From Paracoccaceae bacterium (GTDB lineage Bacteria; Pseudomonadota; Alphaproteobacteria; Rhodobacterales; Rhodobacteraceae), in assembly GCA_003561595.1 (NCBI GenBank), contig PWWF01000027.1, positions 1 to 7,717 on the forward strand: 7,717 nt of DNA, given 5' to 3'. This document shows, piece by piece, positions 1 to 6,337 of this stretch. The translations under genes were made by a program, and so were the position numbers. The notes beneath the pieces were generated by a model. It saw nothing but the letters and a program-made list of their open reading frames with translations. It had not been told where the DNA came from and searched no databases. Position 1 is the first letter of the stretch. Each line of letters begins with the position of its first letter.

Positions 1-992
1 TGCAGGCCCAGGGCAAAGGCGGCCTCGGTCTGCCCGCGCGAGATCGCAAGGATGCCCGAGCGCACATTCTCGGCGACAAAGGCGCCGGTATAGATGCCCA
101 GACCCAGCCACATCGCGATCAAGGAGTTGCGCAGATGCGTGCCGCCCCCGAAATTGAAGCCACGCAGTTCCGGGTAATCCAGATGCGCGCCCAGCGCGAG
201 GAAATACAGCACCAGCGGCCCGGCCAGGATCAGGATGGATTTCCACCATGTCTTGGGGCGCACGCCGGTCGCGTTCTGAACCCGCGTCGCATGGCTGATC
301 AGTGCCTTGTTGGCCCAGATGGACCCGGCGACGATGAAGATGACCAGTATCCAGGAAATCGAGGGCGAGACAGGCCCTATGGTCAGCGTGCCCAGGTCGC
401 GCTCGAACATGATGGCGGGCACATAGACCCCGCGATTGGTGATCGCAACGGACTCGTTGAACAGCATGCTCGATGCCGGGTCATCGCCGCGAAAGGCAGA
501 CGGCGCGGGCATCGCCTCGGTCATGATGGCGCCGAAGATCAGGATCCACAGAAGCGTCGGGATGTTGCGAAACACCTCGACATAGACCGTCATCAGCCGA
601 CCGACGATCCAGTTGTTCGACAGCCGCAGAACCCCCGCGATCACGCCCAGCACCGTGGCCAGCACACAGGCCATCACTGCGAGAATCAGCGTGTTCAACA
701 GGCCCACGAGTGCGGCGCGGCCATGGGTCATCTGGCTGTTGTATTCGATGGGTCGCTGGCTGATGTCGTAGCCAGCCGGGTTGCCCAGAAAGCGGAAGCT
801 GAAATCCTTGCCCTGCGCGGCCAGATTGTTGACCGTGTTGTCGATCAGCCAGGCCGCGCCCAGCATCAGCAGGAACAGGAAGAATACCTGTATCGTGATC
901 GACCGGTAGCGCTGATCATAGAGCAGCATGCTCAGGGTGAACCCCTTTTTCGGCGGGGTCGTGGACACTCGCTGGTCGGTTGTTGTTGACAT
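1..992 (-). CDS. bztB: General L-amino-acid ABC transporter permease, BztB/AapQ type (C-terminus cut by window edge)
   Basis: This is an inner-membrane permease of the HisM/HisQ class. With a second permease and an ATPase it would move acidic and amide amino acids delivered by BztA. From the ATG at 992 I read 330 residues without a stop to the window edge; family members are near 400, so the C-terminal part is missing. Hydrophobic segments lie at about residues 31-51, 97-122, 139-160, 211-227, 252-268 and 288-308. The RNIPTLLW stretch (142-149) is typical of the AapQ/BztB branch. A permease EAA-type loop that contacts the ATPase starts near residue 309 (ENVRSGILAISRGQTEAA) and runs into the edge. 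A long periplasmic insertion between about 161 and 210 also fits this branch. The start is supported by a GGGAGA ribosome-binding site five bases upstream. It follows bztA after a 107-base gap holding a hairpin. The amino-acid permease family is certain; the exact substrate range is inferred. Confidence 0.93.
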   Translation of the reverse strand, partial: MSTTTDQRVSTTPPKKGFTLSMLLYDQRYRSITIQVFFLFLLMLGAAWLIDNTVNNLAAQGKDFSFRFLGNPAGYDISQRPIEYNSQMTHGRAALVGLLNTLILAVMACVLATVLGVIAGVLRLSNNWIVGRLMTVYVEVFRNIPTLLWILIFGAIMTEAMPAPSAFRGDDPASSMLFNESVAITNRGVYVPAIMFERDLGTLTIGPVSPSISWILVIFIVAGSIWANKALISHATRVQNATGVRPKTWWKSILILAGPLVLYFLALGAHLDYPELRGFNFGGGTHLRNSLIAMWLGLGIYTGAFVAENVRSGILAISRGQTEAAFALGL

Positions 993-1063
993 CGCACTCT
1001 CCCGACGCCGGGTCGATCAACCGCGCGCCGCTTCCTCTCGTCTCGGTCGGGGGTTTGAGAGAA

Positions 1064-1090
1064 AAGACGCGCGCCGGGGGCGCGCGTCTT
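1064..1090 (-). terminator. Strong hairpin between bztA and bztB, likely attenuator or mRNA-stabilising element
   Basis: A perfect 12-bp inverted repeat, arms 1064-1075 and 1079-1090 (AAGACGCGCGCC on the plus strand), encloses a three-base loop. On the minus strand the 3' arm ends in TT and is followed by TT, giving TTTT and then a CTCTC stretch, a modest T-rich tail. It begins 10 bases beyond the bztA stop codon. Between a binding-protein gene and its permease gene, such hairpins commonly cause partial termination or protect the upstream message from 3' decay, so more binding protein is made. Since bztB follows in the same orientation with no clear promoter of its own, partial rather than complete termination is likely. 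The hairpin is seen; its effect is inferred. Confidence 0.8.
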
Positions 1091-1099
1091 GACTTCAGA

Positions 1100-2119
1100 T
1101 CAGCGGAAGGGAGGGGCGTAGATCAGCCCGCCCTGGGTCCACTGCGCGTTCAACCCGCGCGCCAGCCCGATGGGGGTTTGCTCGCCGATATTGGCGGCAA
1201 AGATCTCGCCATAGTTGCCGCTTGCGGCAATCGCGCGCACGGCCCAGTCCGAATCGAGGCCCAGCATCTCGCCGAATTCACCTTCCGAGCCCAGAATACG
1301 GTTGATCTCGGGGCTGTCGGTGCCTTGTGCCAGTTCCTCGACATTGGCCGATGTGATGCCAAGCTCTTCGGCTGCCATCAGCGCGAACAGGGTCCAGCGC
1401 ACGATGCCTTCCCAGTTCTTGTCGCCATCGCGCACAACCGGGCCCAGCGGCTCTTTCGAGATCACTTCGGGCAGGATGACGTGATCATCCGGTTCACCGA
1501 ACGACGCCCGCGTTGCCGCAAGGCCCGACACATCGGTGGTATAGACGTCGCAGGCACCGGCAAGGTATTGCTGCTGCGCCTCGGCATTGGTTTCAATCGG
1601 GACGGGCTCATACTCCATGCCATTGGCACGGAAGAAATCCGCAAGGTTCAGTTCGGTCGTGGTGCCGGTCTGGATGCAGACAGTCGCGCCGTCCAGCTCC
1701 ATCCCCGAGCTGACGCCGATTTCGCGCGGGACCATGAAGCCCTGACCATCATAATAGTTGGTGCCGACAAAGGTCAGGCGCAGGTCGATATCGCGGGTAA
1801 AGGTCCAGGTGGTGTTGCTCGCCAGCATGTCCACTTCGCCCGAGGCGAGGGCCGAAAAGCGCGTCTGGCCCGTGGTGGGCACAAAGTTGACCGCCATCGG
1901 GTCATCCAGGATCGCGGCTGCGACCGCACGGCATTTGGCGACATCGAAACCCTGCCAGACGCCATTGGAATCAGGCGCGGAGAACCCGGCCAGACCCGTG
2001 GACACACCGCAATTCAGCTCACCCCGGTCCATGACCGCTTCAAGCGTCTGCTGGGCTTGGGCCACACCCGCCACAAGCGATGTGGCCGCGAATGCGCCGA
2101 TGAATATGGATTTTTTCAT
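1100..2119 (-). CDS. bztA: Periplasmic amino-acid-binding protein of a Bzt/Aap-type ABC transporter
   Basis: This 339-residue protein captures amino acids in the periplasm (glutamate, glutamine, aspartate and asparagine in characterised Bzt; broader in Aap) and delivers them to the BztB-containing membrane complex. The N-terminus is a classic Sec signal peptide: KK at 2-3, a hydrophobic core at about 5-19 and an AQA cleavage motif at 20-22, with the mature protein starting near Q23. Length matches the AapJ/BztA family, which is longer than most polar amino-acid binding proteins. Family-like stretches include GVSTGLAGFSAPD (38-50), SALASGEVDML (89-99), TGTTTELNLADFFRANGM (151-168) and CDVYTTDVSGL (190-200). 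Cysteines at 37, 63, 148 and 190 could form two disulfides. The mature part is acidic, with about 44 D/E against about 17 K/R by hand count. The start is supported by an AGAGG ribosome-binding site. It is first in its operon, 204 bases after the peptide-transport operon. Substrate preference is inferred from the family. Confidence 0.95.
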   Translation of the reverse strand: MKKSIFIGAFAATSLVAGVAQAQQTLEAVMDRGELNCGVSTGLAGFSAPDSNGVWQGFDVAKCRAVAAAILDDPMAVNFVPTTGQTRFSALASGEVDMLASNTTWTFTRDIDLRLTFVGTNYYDGQGFMVPREIGVSSGMELDGATVCIQTGTTTELNLADFFRANGMEYEPVPIETNAEAQQQYLAGACDVYTTDVSGLAATRASFGEPDDHVILPEVISKEPLGPVVRDGDKNWEGIVRWTLFALMAAEELGITSANVEELAQGTDSPEINRILGSEGEFGEMLGLDSDWAVRAIAASGNYGEIFAANIGEQTPIGLARGLNAQWTQGGLIYAPPFR

Positions 2120-2136
2120 TTTGACCTCTCTGTTGT

Positions 2137-2152
2137 CGCCGCCTTGGCGGCG
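2137..2152 (-). other. Leader stem-loop just upstream of the bztA ribosome-binding site
   Basis: A 6-bp GC-only inverted repeat (arms 2137-2142 and 2147-2152) flanks a four-base loop in the predicted 5' leader of bztA. It lies 17 bases upstream of the start codon and just before the AGAGG ribosome-binding site, which it leaves free. It could stabilise the 5' end of the message. There is no sign of a larger riboswitch fold. The structure is read from sequence; any role is inference. Confidence 0.4.
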
Positions 2153-2181
2153 GTCTGCCCCGATCGTTCCGGGAGTCGTGG

Positions 2182-2202
2182 CCCTGAGCAGCTACTCAAG
2201 GG
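2182..2202 (-). other. Imperfect inverted repeat at the predicted 5' end of the bztA transcript
   Basis: On the minus strand CCCTTGAG and CTCAGGG form a stem with one bulged base around a six-base TAGCTG loop. The loop contains AGCT at its centre, so as DNA it also reads as a near-palindrome. It starts about five bases after the transcription start expected from the proposed promoter. It could therefore be a 5' stem-loop in the message or an operator overlapping the start of transcription. Confidence 0.35.
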
Positions 2203-2213
2203 CGCGTAGGCAA

Positions 2214-2242
2214 ATTTGTGCCGATTTCACTCTTTCGGTCAA
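2214..2242 (-). promoter_or_regulatory. Putative sigma70-type promoter for bztA
   Basis: The minus strand has TTGACC at 2242-2237, matching five of six consensus -35 bases. After exactly 17 bases comes ACAAAT at 2219-2214 as a poor -10 candidate (three of six). Alphaproteobacterial -10 boxes are often weakly conserved, so the good -35 and the ideal spacing carry the call. Transcription would begin near 2207, leaving a leader of about 88 bases. The -10 overlaps the 8-bp palindrome CAAATTTG (2211-2218), where a regulator could bind. An overlapping GGCAC/TTTGC arrangement resembles a sigma54 promoter but its spacing is one base too short. Confidence 0.45.
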
Positions 2243-2245
2243 GAA

Positions 2246-2272
2246 GGAATGCCGCTGCACTGCGGAATGCAG
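2246..2272. promoter_or_regulatory. Repeat cluster upstream of the bztA promoter, possible regulator site
   Basis: Just upstream of the proposed -35 box are two overlapping patterns. One is a direct repeat of GGAATGC at 2246-2252 and 2264-2270, spaced 18 bases apart. The other is an inverted repeat of CTGCA and TGCAG at 2255-2259 and 2268-2272, separated by eight bases. The inverted repeat resembles the NtrC-type site (TGCA, nine bases, TGCA) but is one base short. At roughly -40 to -65 it is well placed for an activator. Which protein binds, if any, cannot be told from sequence alone. Confidence 0.3.
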
Positions 2273-2323
2273 ATCATTCGGCTGCAAAATGACGCAATGA
2301 CAGGCGTAACGCGCTGGCAGTGG

Positions 2324-3328
2324 CTAGCCCTGCTGCGCGCGCGGCGCGCCCTGCCCCAGCAGGTGACAGGCCGCTGTGCCGGTCGCGGTCGGTATGCTTT
2401 GCGGCTGGATCTGACGGCATTCCGGCATCACATGCGGGCAGCGCGGGTGAAAGGCGCAACCGGGCGGCGGGTTGATGGGGTTGGGCACCTCGCCCGTGAC
2501 CGGGGTGCGCCTGCGCCCCGACAGCGCCAGATCGGGCACGGCATCCAGCAGCATGCGCGTATAGGGGTGCTGCGGGTCGGTGAACAGGCGCTTGGCATCG
2601 GCCACCTCGACCAGACGGCCCAGATACAGCACGCCTATGCGGTTGGACATGTGGCGCACCACGCTCAGATCATGGCTGATCAGCAGATAGGTCAGGCCGA
2701 ATTCGTCCTGCAGATCGCGCATCAGGTTCAGGATCTGGGCCTGCACCGACACATCCAGCGCCGATGTCGGCTCATCACATACGATGAATTCGGGCCTGGA
2801 GGACAGCGCGCGCGCAATCGCGATCCGCTGGCGCTGCCCACCCGAGAATTCATGCGGGAATTTCGCGGCATCCGCCGCCGAGAGCCCCACCACATCCAGC
2901 AGGCGACCCACTTCGCGCCCGATTTCCGCGCCGCGCATCAGCCCAAAGGTGCGGATCGGTTCGGCGATGATATCGCCCACTCGCCAGCGCGGGTTCAGGC
3001 TGGCAAACGGGTCCTGAAAGATCATCTGGAAGCGGCGGCGCAGCGCGCGCATTGCCGCGCCCGAGGCGAAATCCATCACCTTGCCGTCAAAGCGGATCTC
3101 ACCCGCCGACGGTTCCAACAGGCCCACGATCATCTTGGCGATGGTCGATTTGCCGGACCCGGATTCGCCCACCAGGGCAAAGGTCTCGCCCTTGCGGATG
3201 TCAAAGCTGACATCATCGCTGGCGGTCAGGAATTGGCGGTCATCGCGCTCGATCACCCGGTTCAGCCAGGGTTTCGAAACATCGAAATGCCGGGTCAGCC
3301 CGTGCACGGAAAGCAGCGTATCAGACAT
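2324..3328 (-). CDS. Peptide-type ABC transporter ATPase, OppF/DppF-like
   Basis: This is the second of two cytoplasmic ATPases powering the peptide-type importer. It has 334 residues from the ATG at 3328, the usual length. Walker A is GESGSGKST (54-62), the Q-loop glutamine is Q105, the signature is FSGGQ (161-165), Walker B ends in D185 E186, the D-loop is SALD (189-192) and the switch histidine is H219. The C-terminal oligo_HPY region starts at HPYT (254-257). It contains C291, C297, C304 and C321, a likely iron-sulfur site. An in-frame ATG at 3391 would add 21 residues inside the upstream gene. I prefer 3328 because MSDTLLSVHGL matches normal ATPase starts and a GGAGAAGG ribosome-binding site sits at 3332-3339. 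The first 8 bases overlap the end of the preceding ATPase gene, so translation is probably coupled. The substrate may be peptides, but this family also covers nickel, opines and other solutes. Confidence 0.94.
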   Translation of the reverse strand: MSDTLLSVHGLTRHFDVSKPWLNRVIERDDRQFLTASDDVSFDIRKGETFALVGESGSGKSTIAKMIVGLLEPSAGEIRFDGKVMDFASGAAMRALRRRFQMIFQDPFASLNPRWRVGDIIAEPIRTFGLMRGAEIGREVGRLLDVVGLSAADAAKFPHEFSGGQRQRIAIARALSSRPEFIVCDEPTSALDVSVQAQILNLMRDLQDEFGLTYLLISHDLSVVRHMSNRIGVLYLGRLVEVADAKRLFTDPQHPYTRMLLDAVPDLALSGRRRTPVTGEVPNPINPPPGCAFHPRCPHVMPECRQIQPQSIPTATGTAACHLLGQGAPRAQQG

Positions 3329-4310
3329 CGGCCTTCTCCATCGCGCCATCGAACAGCCAGCAGGCCACATGCCGCCCGCCCCCGCGCGCAATCAGTTCGG
3401 GCCGGTCACGGCGGCACCGGTCGAACACATGCTTGCAGCGCGGGTTGAACGCACAGCCCTGCGGGATCGCGTTCAGCCGTGGCATCGAGCCGGGGATCTG
3501 GGTCAGCCGGTCGGCGGTCTGGGTCAGGGTCGGGATCGCGCCCATCAGGCCGGATGTATAGGGGTGTTCGGCGGCCTGGATCACATCGCGCACGGGACCG
3601 ATTTCCGCCATGCGCCCCGCATAAAGCACGGCCACACGATCCGCGGTTTCCGCGATCACCCCCATGTCATGCGTGATCAGCATGACCGAGGCGCCACGTT
3701 CGATGCAAGCCTCTTTCAGCACATCGATGATCTGCGCCTGCACCGAGACATCCAGCGCCGTGGTCGGTTCATCCGCGATCACAAGTTCCGGTTCGGCCGC
3801 AAGGGCCAGCGCAATCACCACACGCTGACGCATCCCGCCCGAGAAATGATGCGGGTAATCATCGATCCGCCGCGCCGCTGCCGGAATGCCCACACGGTCC
3901 AGCAGGCCCACGGCGCGTTTGCGCGCGTCCTTCTCGGACAGGTCCAGATGGGTGCGGATCGTCTCGATCAGTTGCTCGGCGACAGTGTAAAGCGGGTTCA
4001 GGCTGGTCAGCGGATCCTGAAACACCATCCCGATCCGACGCCCCCGGACGCGGCGCATCTTCTCGGGGCTCAGATTGTCGATCCGCTCACCTTTCAGCCA
4101 GACCTCGCCGCCCGCAATCCGGCCCGGCGCTTCCAGCAGGCCGATGATGGCGGCCCCGGTCAGCGATTTGCCGGCCCCGGATTCGCCCACCATGCCCAGC
4201 ACCTCACCCTCGGCGATGTCAAATGACACATGATCGAGTGCGCGCAGGGTGCCCCGGCGAGTGGGGAATTCGACGACCAGATCGCGGACGGACAAAAGCG
4301 GTGTGGGCAT
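3321..4310 (-). CDS. Peptide-type ABC transporter ATPase, OppD/DppD-like
   Basis: This is the first of two ATPases of the peptide-type importer (329 residues). It would pair with the OppF-like partner on the cytoplasmic face of the two permeases. Walker A is GESGAGKS (42-49), the Q-loop glutamine is Q98, the signature is FSGGM (156-160), as usual for this subunit, Walker B ends in D180 E181, the D-loop includes ALD (185-187) and the switch histidine is H214. No catalytic residue is missing. The oligo_HPY region follows from HPYT (249-252), with C286, C292, C299 and C317 spaced like those in the partner ATPase. The start overlaps the stop of the upstream permease by one base (TGATG) and has only a weak AGG upstream, so re-initiation by terminating ribosomes is likely. 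Family assignment is firm; the substrate is not determined. Confidence 0.95.
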   Translation of the reverse strand: MPTPLLSVRDLVVEFPTRRGTLRALDHVSFDIAEGEVLGMVGESGAGKSLTGAAIIGLLEAPGRIAGGEVWLKGERIDNLSPEKMRRVRGRRIGMVFQDPLTSLNPLYTVAEQLIETIRTHLDLSEKDARKRAVGLLDRVGIPAAARRIDDYPHHFSGGMRQRVVIALALAAEPELVIADEPTTALDVSVQAQIIDVLKEACIERGASVMLITHDMGVIAETADRVAVLYAGRMAEIGPVRDVIQAAEHPYTSGLMGAIPTLTQTADRLTQIPGSMPRLNAIPQGCAFNPRCKHVFDRCRRDRPELIARGGGRHVACWLFDGAMEKADV

Positions 4311-5251
4311 CAGCGCAACCTCGGGTTCAGGGCATCGCGCAGCCAGTCACCCAGCAGGTTGACCGACAGCGCCAGCGCCAGAAGTGTCAGGGCAGGAAAG
4401 AGCAGGATCCACCACTCCCCCGAGAACAGGAACCCCTGCCCGATGCGGATAAGCGTGCCAAGGCTGGGCTGCGTGGGCGGCACGCCGACACCCAAGAAAG
4501 ACAGCGTCGCCTCGGCAATGATGGCAAGCGCAAGCCCGATGGTCGCGATCACCAGCACCGGCCCCATCACATTGGGCAGGATGTGGCGCACAAGAATCTT
4601 GGTCGGATGCGCCCCGATCACACGCGCGGCCTGCACATATTCCTTGTTCTTCTCGACCATCGTCGCACCACGCACCACGCGGGCATACTGCACCCAGTCC
4701 GACAGGCCGATGGCCACGATCAGCACCCAGATCGCCATCGCCTCGCGATAGGCGGGCGGGATGAAGCCACGCGCGACCCCGAAGATCAGCAGCGCCAGCA
4801 GGATCGAGGGGAAGGTGAGCTGCACATCGGCCACCCGCATCAGCACCGAATCCACCCAGCCGCCGCGATAGCCCGCGATCAGCCCCAGCGTGATCCCCAG
4901 CACCATCGCGAACAGCACGGCCATGAACCCCACGAACAGCGAGATCCGCGCGCCATACAGGATGGTCGAGAACACATCGCGCCCCTGATCGTCGGTGCCC
5001 AGCCAATAGACATTGCCGGTAAATGCGTTGGGCTCCATCGGGGGGGTAAAGCCGTCCATCAGGTTCAGCGAGGCCGGGTTGAACGGGTCATAGGGCGCAA
5101 GCCACGGCGCAAAGATGGCCGCGAATATGATGATCAGCGACACAAGCGCGGCGATGATCGCAAGGGGCGAACGGCGGAAGGAATAGGCGATATCGCTATC
5201 CCAGGCGCGAAAAAAGACGTTGGGGCGGTTTTCGGGTGTGAAATCGGTCAT
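4310..5251 (-). CDS. Peptide-type ABC transporter permease, OppC/DppC-like
   Basis: This is an inner-membrane subunit (313 residues) that forms the transport channel with the OppB-like permease. The N-terminal cytoplasmic part precedes a first membrane helix at about 29-52. A periplasmic loop follows, then the family motif LGTDDQGRDVFSTILYGARISL beginning at residue 84 (two residues longer than the copy shown: LGTDDQGRDVFS at 84-95). Further helices lie near 102-126, 145-160, 171-185, 230-248 and 281-303. The EAA loop contacting the ATPase starts at EYVQAARVIGAHP (204-216). An upstream in-frame ATG at 5278 would add nine residues. I prefer 5251 because AAGGGGGG at 5258-5265 lies six bases before it. 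That ribosome-binding site abuts the stop of the upstream permease, 13 bases away, so the two channel subunits are probably made in coupled fashion. Confidence 0.94.
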   Translation of the reverse strand: MTDFTPENRPNVFFRAWDSDIAYSFRRSPLAIIAALVSLIIIFAAIFAPWLAPYDPFNPASLNLMDGFTPPMEPNAFTGNVYWLGTDDQGRDVFSTILYGARISLFVGFMAVLFAMVLGITLGLIAGYRGGWVDSVLMRVADVQLTFPSILLALLIFGVARGFIPPAYREAMAIWVLIVAIGLSDWVQYARVVRGATMVEKNKEYVQAARVIGAHPTKILVRHILPNVMGPVLVIATIGLALAIIAEATLSFLGVGVPPTQPSLGTLIRIGQGFLFSGEWWILLFPALTLLALALSVNLLGDWLRDALNPRLR

Positions 5252-5264
5252 GGCGTGCCCCCCT

Positions 5265-6251
5265 TCAGCTTCGCGCACTCGCGCGGTCCACGCGCAGGCG
5301 CGGGTCCACGGCGTAATACAGCAGATCCACCACCAGATTGATCACGACAAAGACCAGCGCGATCAGCATCAGATAGGCGGCCATCACCGGCACATCGACA
5401 AAGCGGACCGAGTTGATGAACAGCGCCCCGACGCCCGGCCATTGGAACACGGTTTCCGTGATGATGGAAAAGGCGATGATGCTGCCCATCTGCAGGCCCG
5501 TGATGGTGATGACCGGCACCAGCGTGTTTTTCAGCGCATGCCCGAAATGCACGGCGCGGTTCGACAGCCCGCGCGCGCGGGCGAACTTGATGTAATCGGT
5601 GCGCAGCACTTCCAGCATCTCGGCCCGCACCAGCCGCATGATCAGGGTCATCTGATACAGCCCCAGCGTGATCGCGGGCAATATGAGCGAGAAGCGGCCA
5701 GATGAGGTCAGCAACCCCGTGCGCCACCAGTCGCCGATATAGACAGTCTCACCCCGCCCGAAACTTGGTAACCACTGCAATTCCACCGCAAAGACCCAGA
5801 TCAGCAGCACCCCGATCAGAAAGGTCGGCAGCGACACCCCGATCAGCGAGATCGTCATGATAGAGCCTGACAGCCAGTTACCCCGGCGCAAGGCCGTATA
5901 GACGCCAAAGCCCACGCCGAACGCAAACGCCATGATGCCCGAGACAAGCGCCAGTTCCAGCGTGGCAGGCAGGCGCGAGAGGATCAGTTCCATCACCGGT
6001 TGCTGCAACCGGTAGGAAATGCCGAAATCGCCCTGCACGGCGCGGGTCAGAAAGCTCCAGAACTGCACCGGAAAGGGATCGTTCAGCCCCAGCGCCTGCC
6101 GGATTTCGGCGCGTTCCGCGAGCGTCGTCTCCTGCCCCACCATCGACGCGATGGGATCGCCCACGAAGCGAAACAGCGCAAAGGCGACCAACGCCACGGT
6201 CAGCATCACGATGACCGATTGCACAAGACGACGCAGGATAAAGGCGATCAT
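5265..6251 (-). CDS. Peptide-type ABC transporter permease, OppB/DppB-like
   Basis: This is an inner-membrane channel subunit (328 residues), the partner of the OppC-like permease. It begins MIAFILRRL, typical of the family, with the first helix at about 9-29. A periplasmic domain follows with GDFGISY (74-80). Further helices lie near 98-119, 131-155, 188-208, 243-265 and 289-314. The EAA loop is DYIKFARARGLSNRAV (219-234). The sequence WPGVGALFINSV (271-282), just before the last helix, and DPRLR near the end (316-320) are family marks. An in-frame ATG at 6302 would add 17 unlikely residues directly after the intergenic hairpin. I choose 6251 because of the normal N-terminus and an AGAGG ribosome-binding site seven bases upstream. 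A loop of about 25 residues near 160-185 (GRGETVYIGDWWRTG) is hydrophilic and probably periplasmic. The solute is unproven. Confidence 0.94.
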   Translation of the reverse strand: MIAFILRRLVQSVIVMLTVALVAFALFRFVGDPIASMVGQETTLAERAEIRQALGLNDPFPVQFWSFLTRAVQGDFGISYRLQQPVMELILSRLPATLELALVSGIMAFAFGVGFGVYTALRRGNWLSGSIMTISLIGVSLPTFLIGVLLIWVFAVELQWLPSFGRGETVYIGDWWRTGLLTSSGRFSLILPAITLGLYQMTLIMRLVRAEMLEVLRTDYIKFARARGLSNRAVHFGHALKNTLVPVITITGLQMGSIIAFSIITETVFQWPGVGALFINSVRFVDVPVMAAYLMLIALVFVVINLVVDLLYYAVDPRLRVDRASARS

Positions 6252-6313
6252 GGCGGAACCTCTGGGCGCGTATGCAGCAGGAAACGTCAGCAGCGCTGCC
6301 ATAAAACGAAAGA

Positions 6314-6337
6314 CCCGCGCGGGGTATCCCGCGCGGG
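6314..6337 (-). terminator. Strong GC hairpin between the binding-protein and first permease genes
   Basis: Two copies of CCCGCGCGGG (6314-6323 and 6328-6337), itself a palindrome, form a perfect 10-bp stem around a four-base loop. On the minus strand the hairpin is followed by TCTTTCGTTTTATGG, a T-rich but interrupted tail. It lies 19 bases past the binding-protein stop codon and well before the next gene's ribosome-binding site. Its shape is that of an intrinsic terminator, but the permease and ATPase genes continue downstream. Partial termination or protection of the upstream message is therefore the likely role. Confidence 0.82.

Noticed and set aside
135..989. Open plus-strand frame of 284 codons antisense to bztB
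   Set aside because: The predicted product is rich in H, R, Q and P with no recognisable domain, and it mirrors a clear permease gene on the other strand. Long antisense frames are common in GC-rich DNA.
980..2209. Open plus-strand frame of 409 codons covering all of bztA
   Set aside because: It is complementary to a well-supported binding-protein gene with signal peptide and ribosome-binding site. The antisense product has no recognisable family features.
2332..2353. Run of GC-only sequence at the 3' end of the OppF-like gene that could fold as a short hairpin
   Set aside because: It lies inside the coding sequence, has a stem of about five base pairs and no T tract follows, so it is not supported as a terminator.
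2216..4226. Long plus-strand frames at 2216-3448 and 3081-4226 opposite the two ATPase genes
   Set aside because: The minus strand here carries intact Walker, signature and oligo_HPY motifs. The plus-strand products are histidine- and arginine-rich composition artefacts.
4223..5341. Plus-strand frame of 372 codons opposite the OppC-like gene, and minus-strand alternative frames at 4347-5006 and 5248-5727
   Set aside because: All are out-of-frame shadows of the permease genes; none has a family motif or a supported start.
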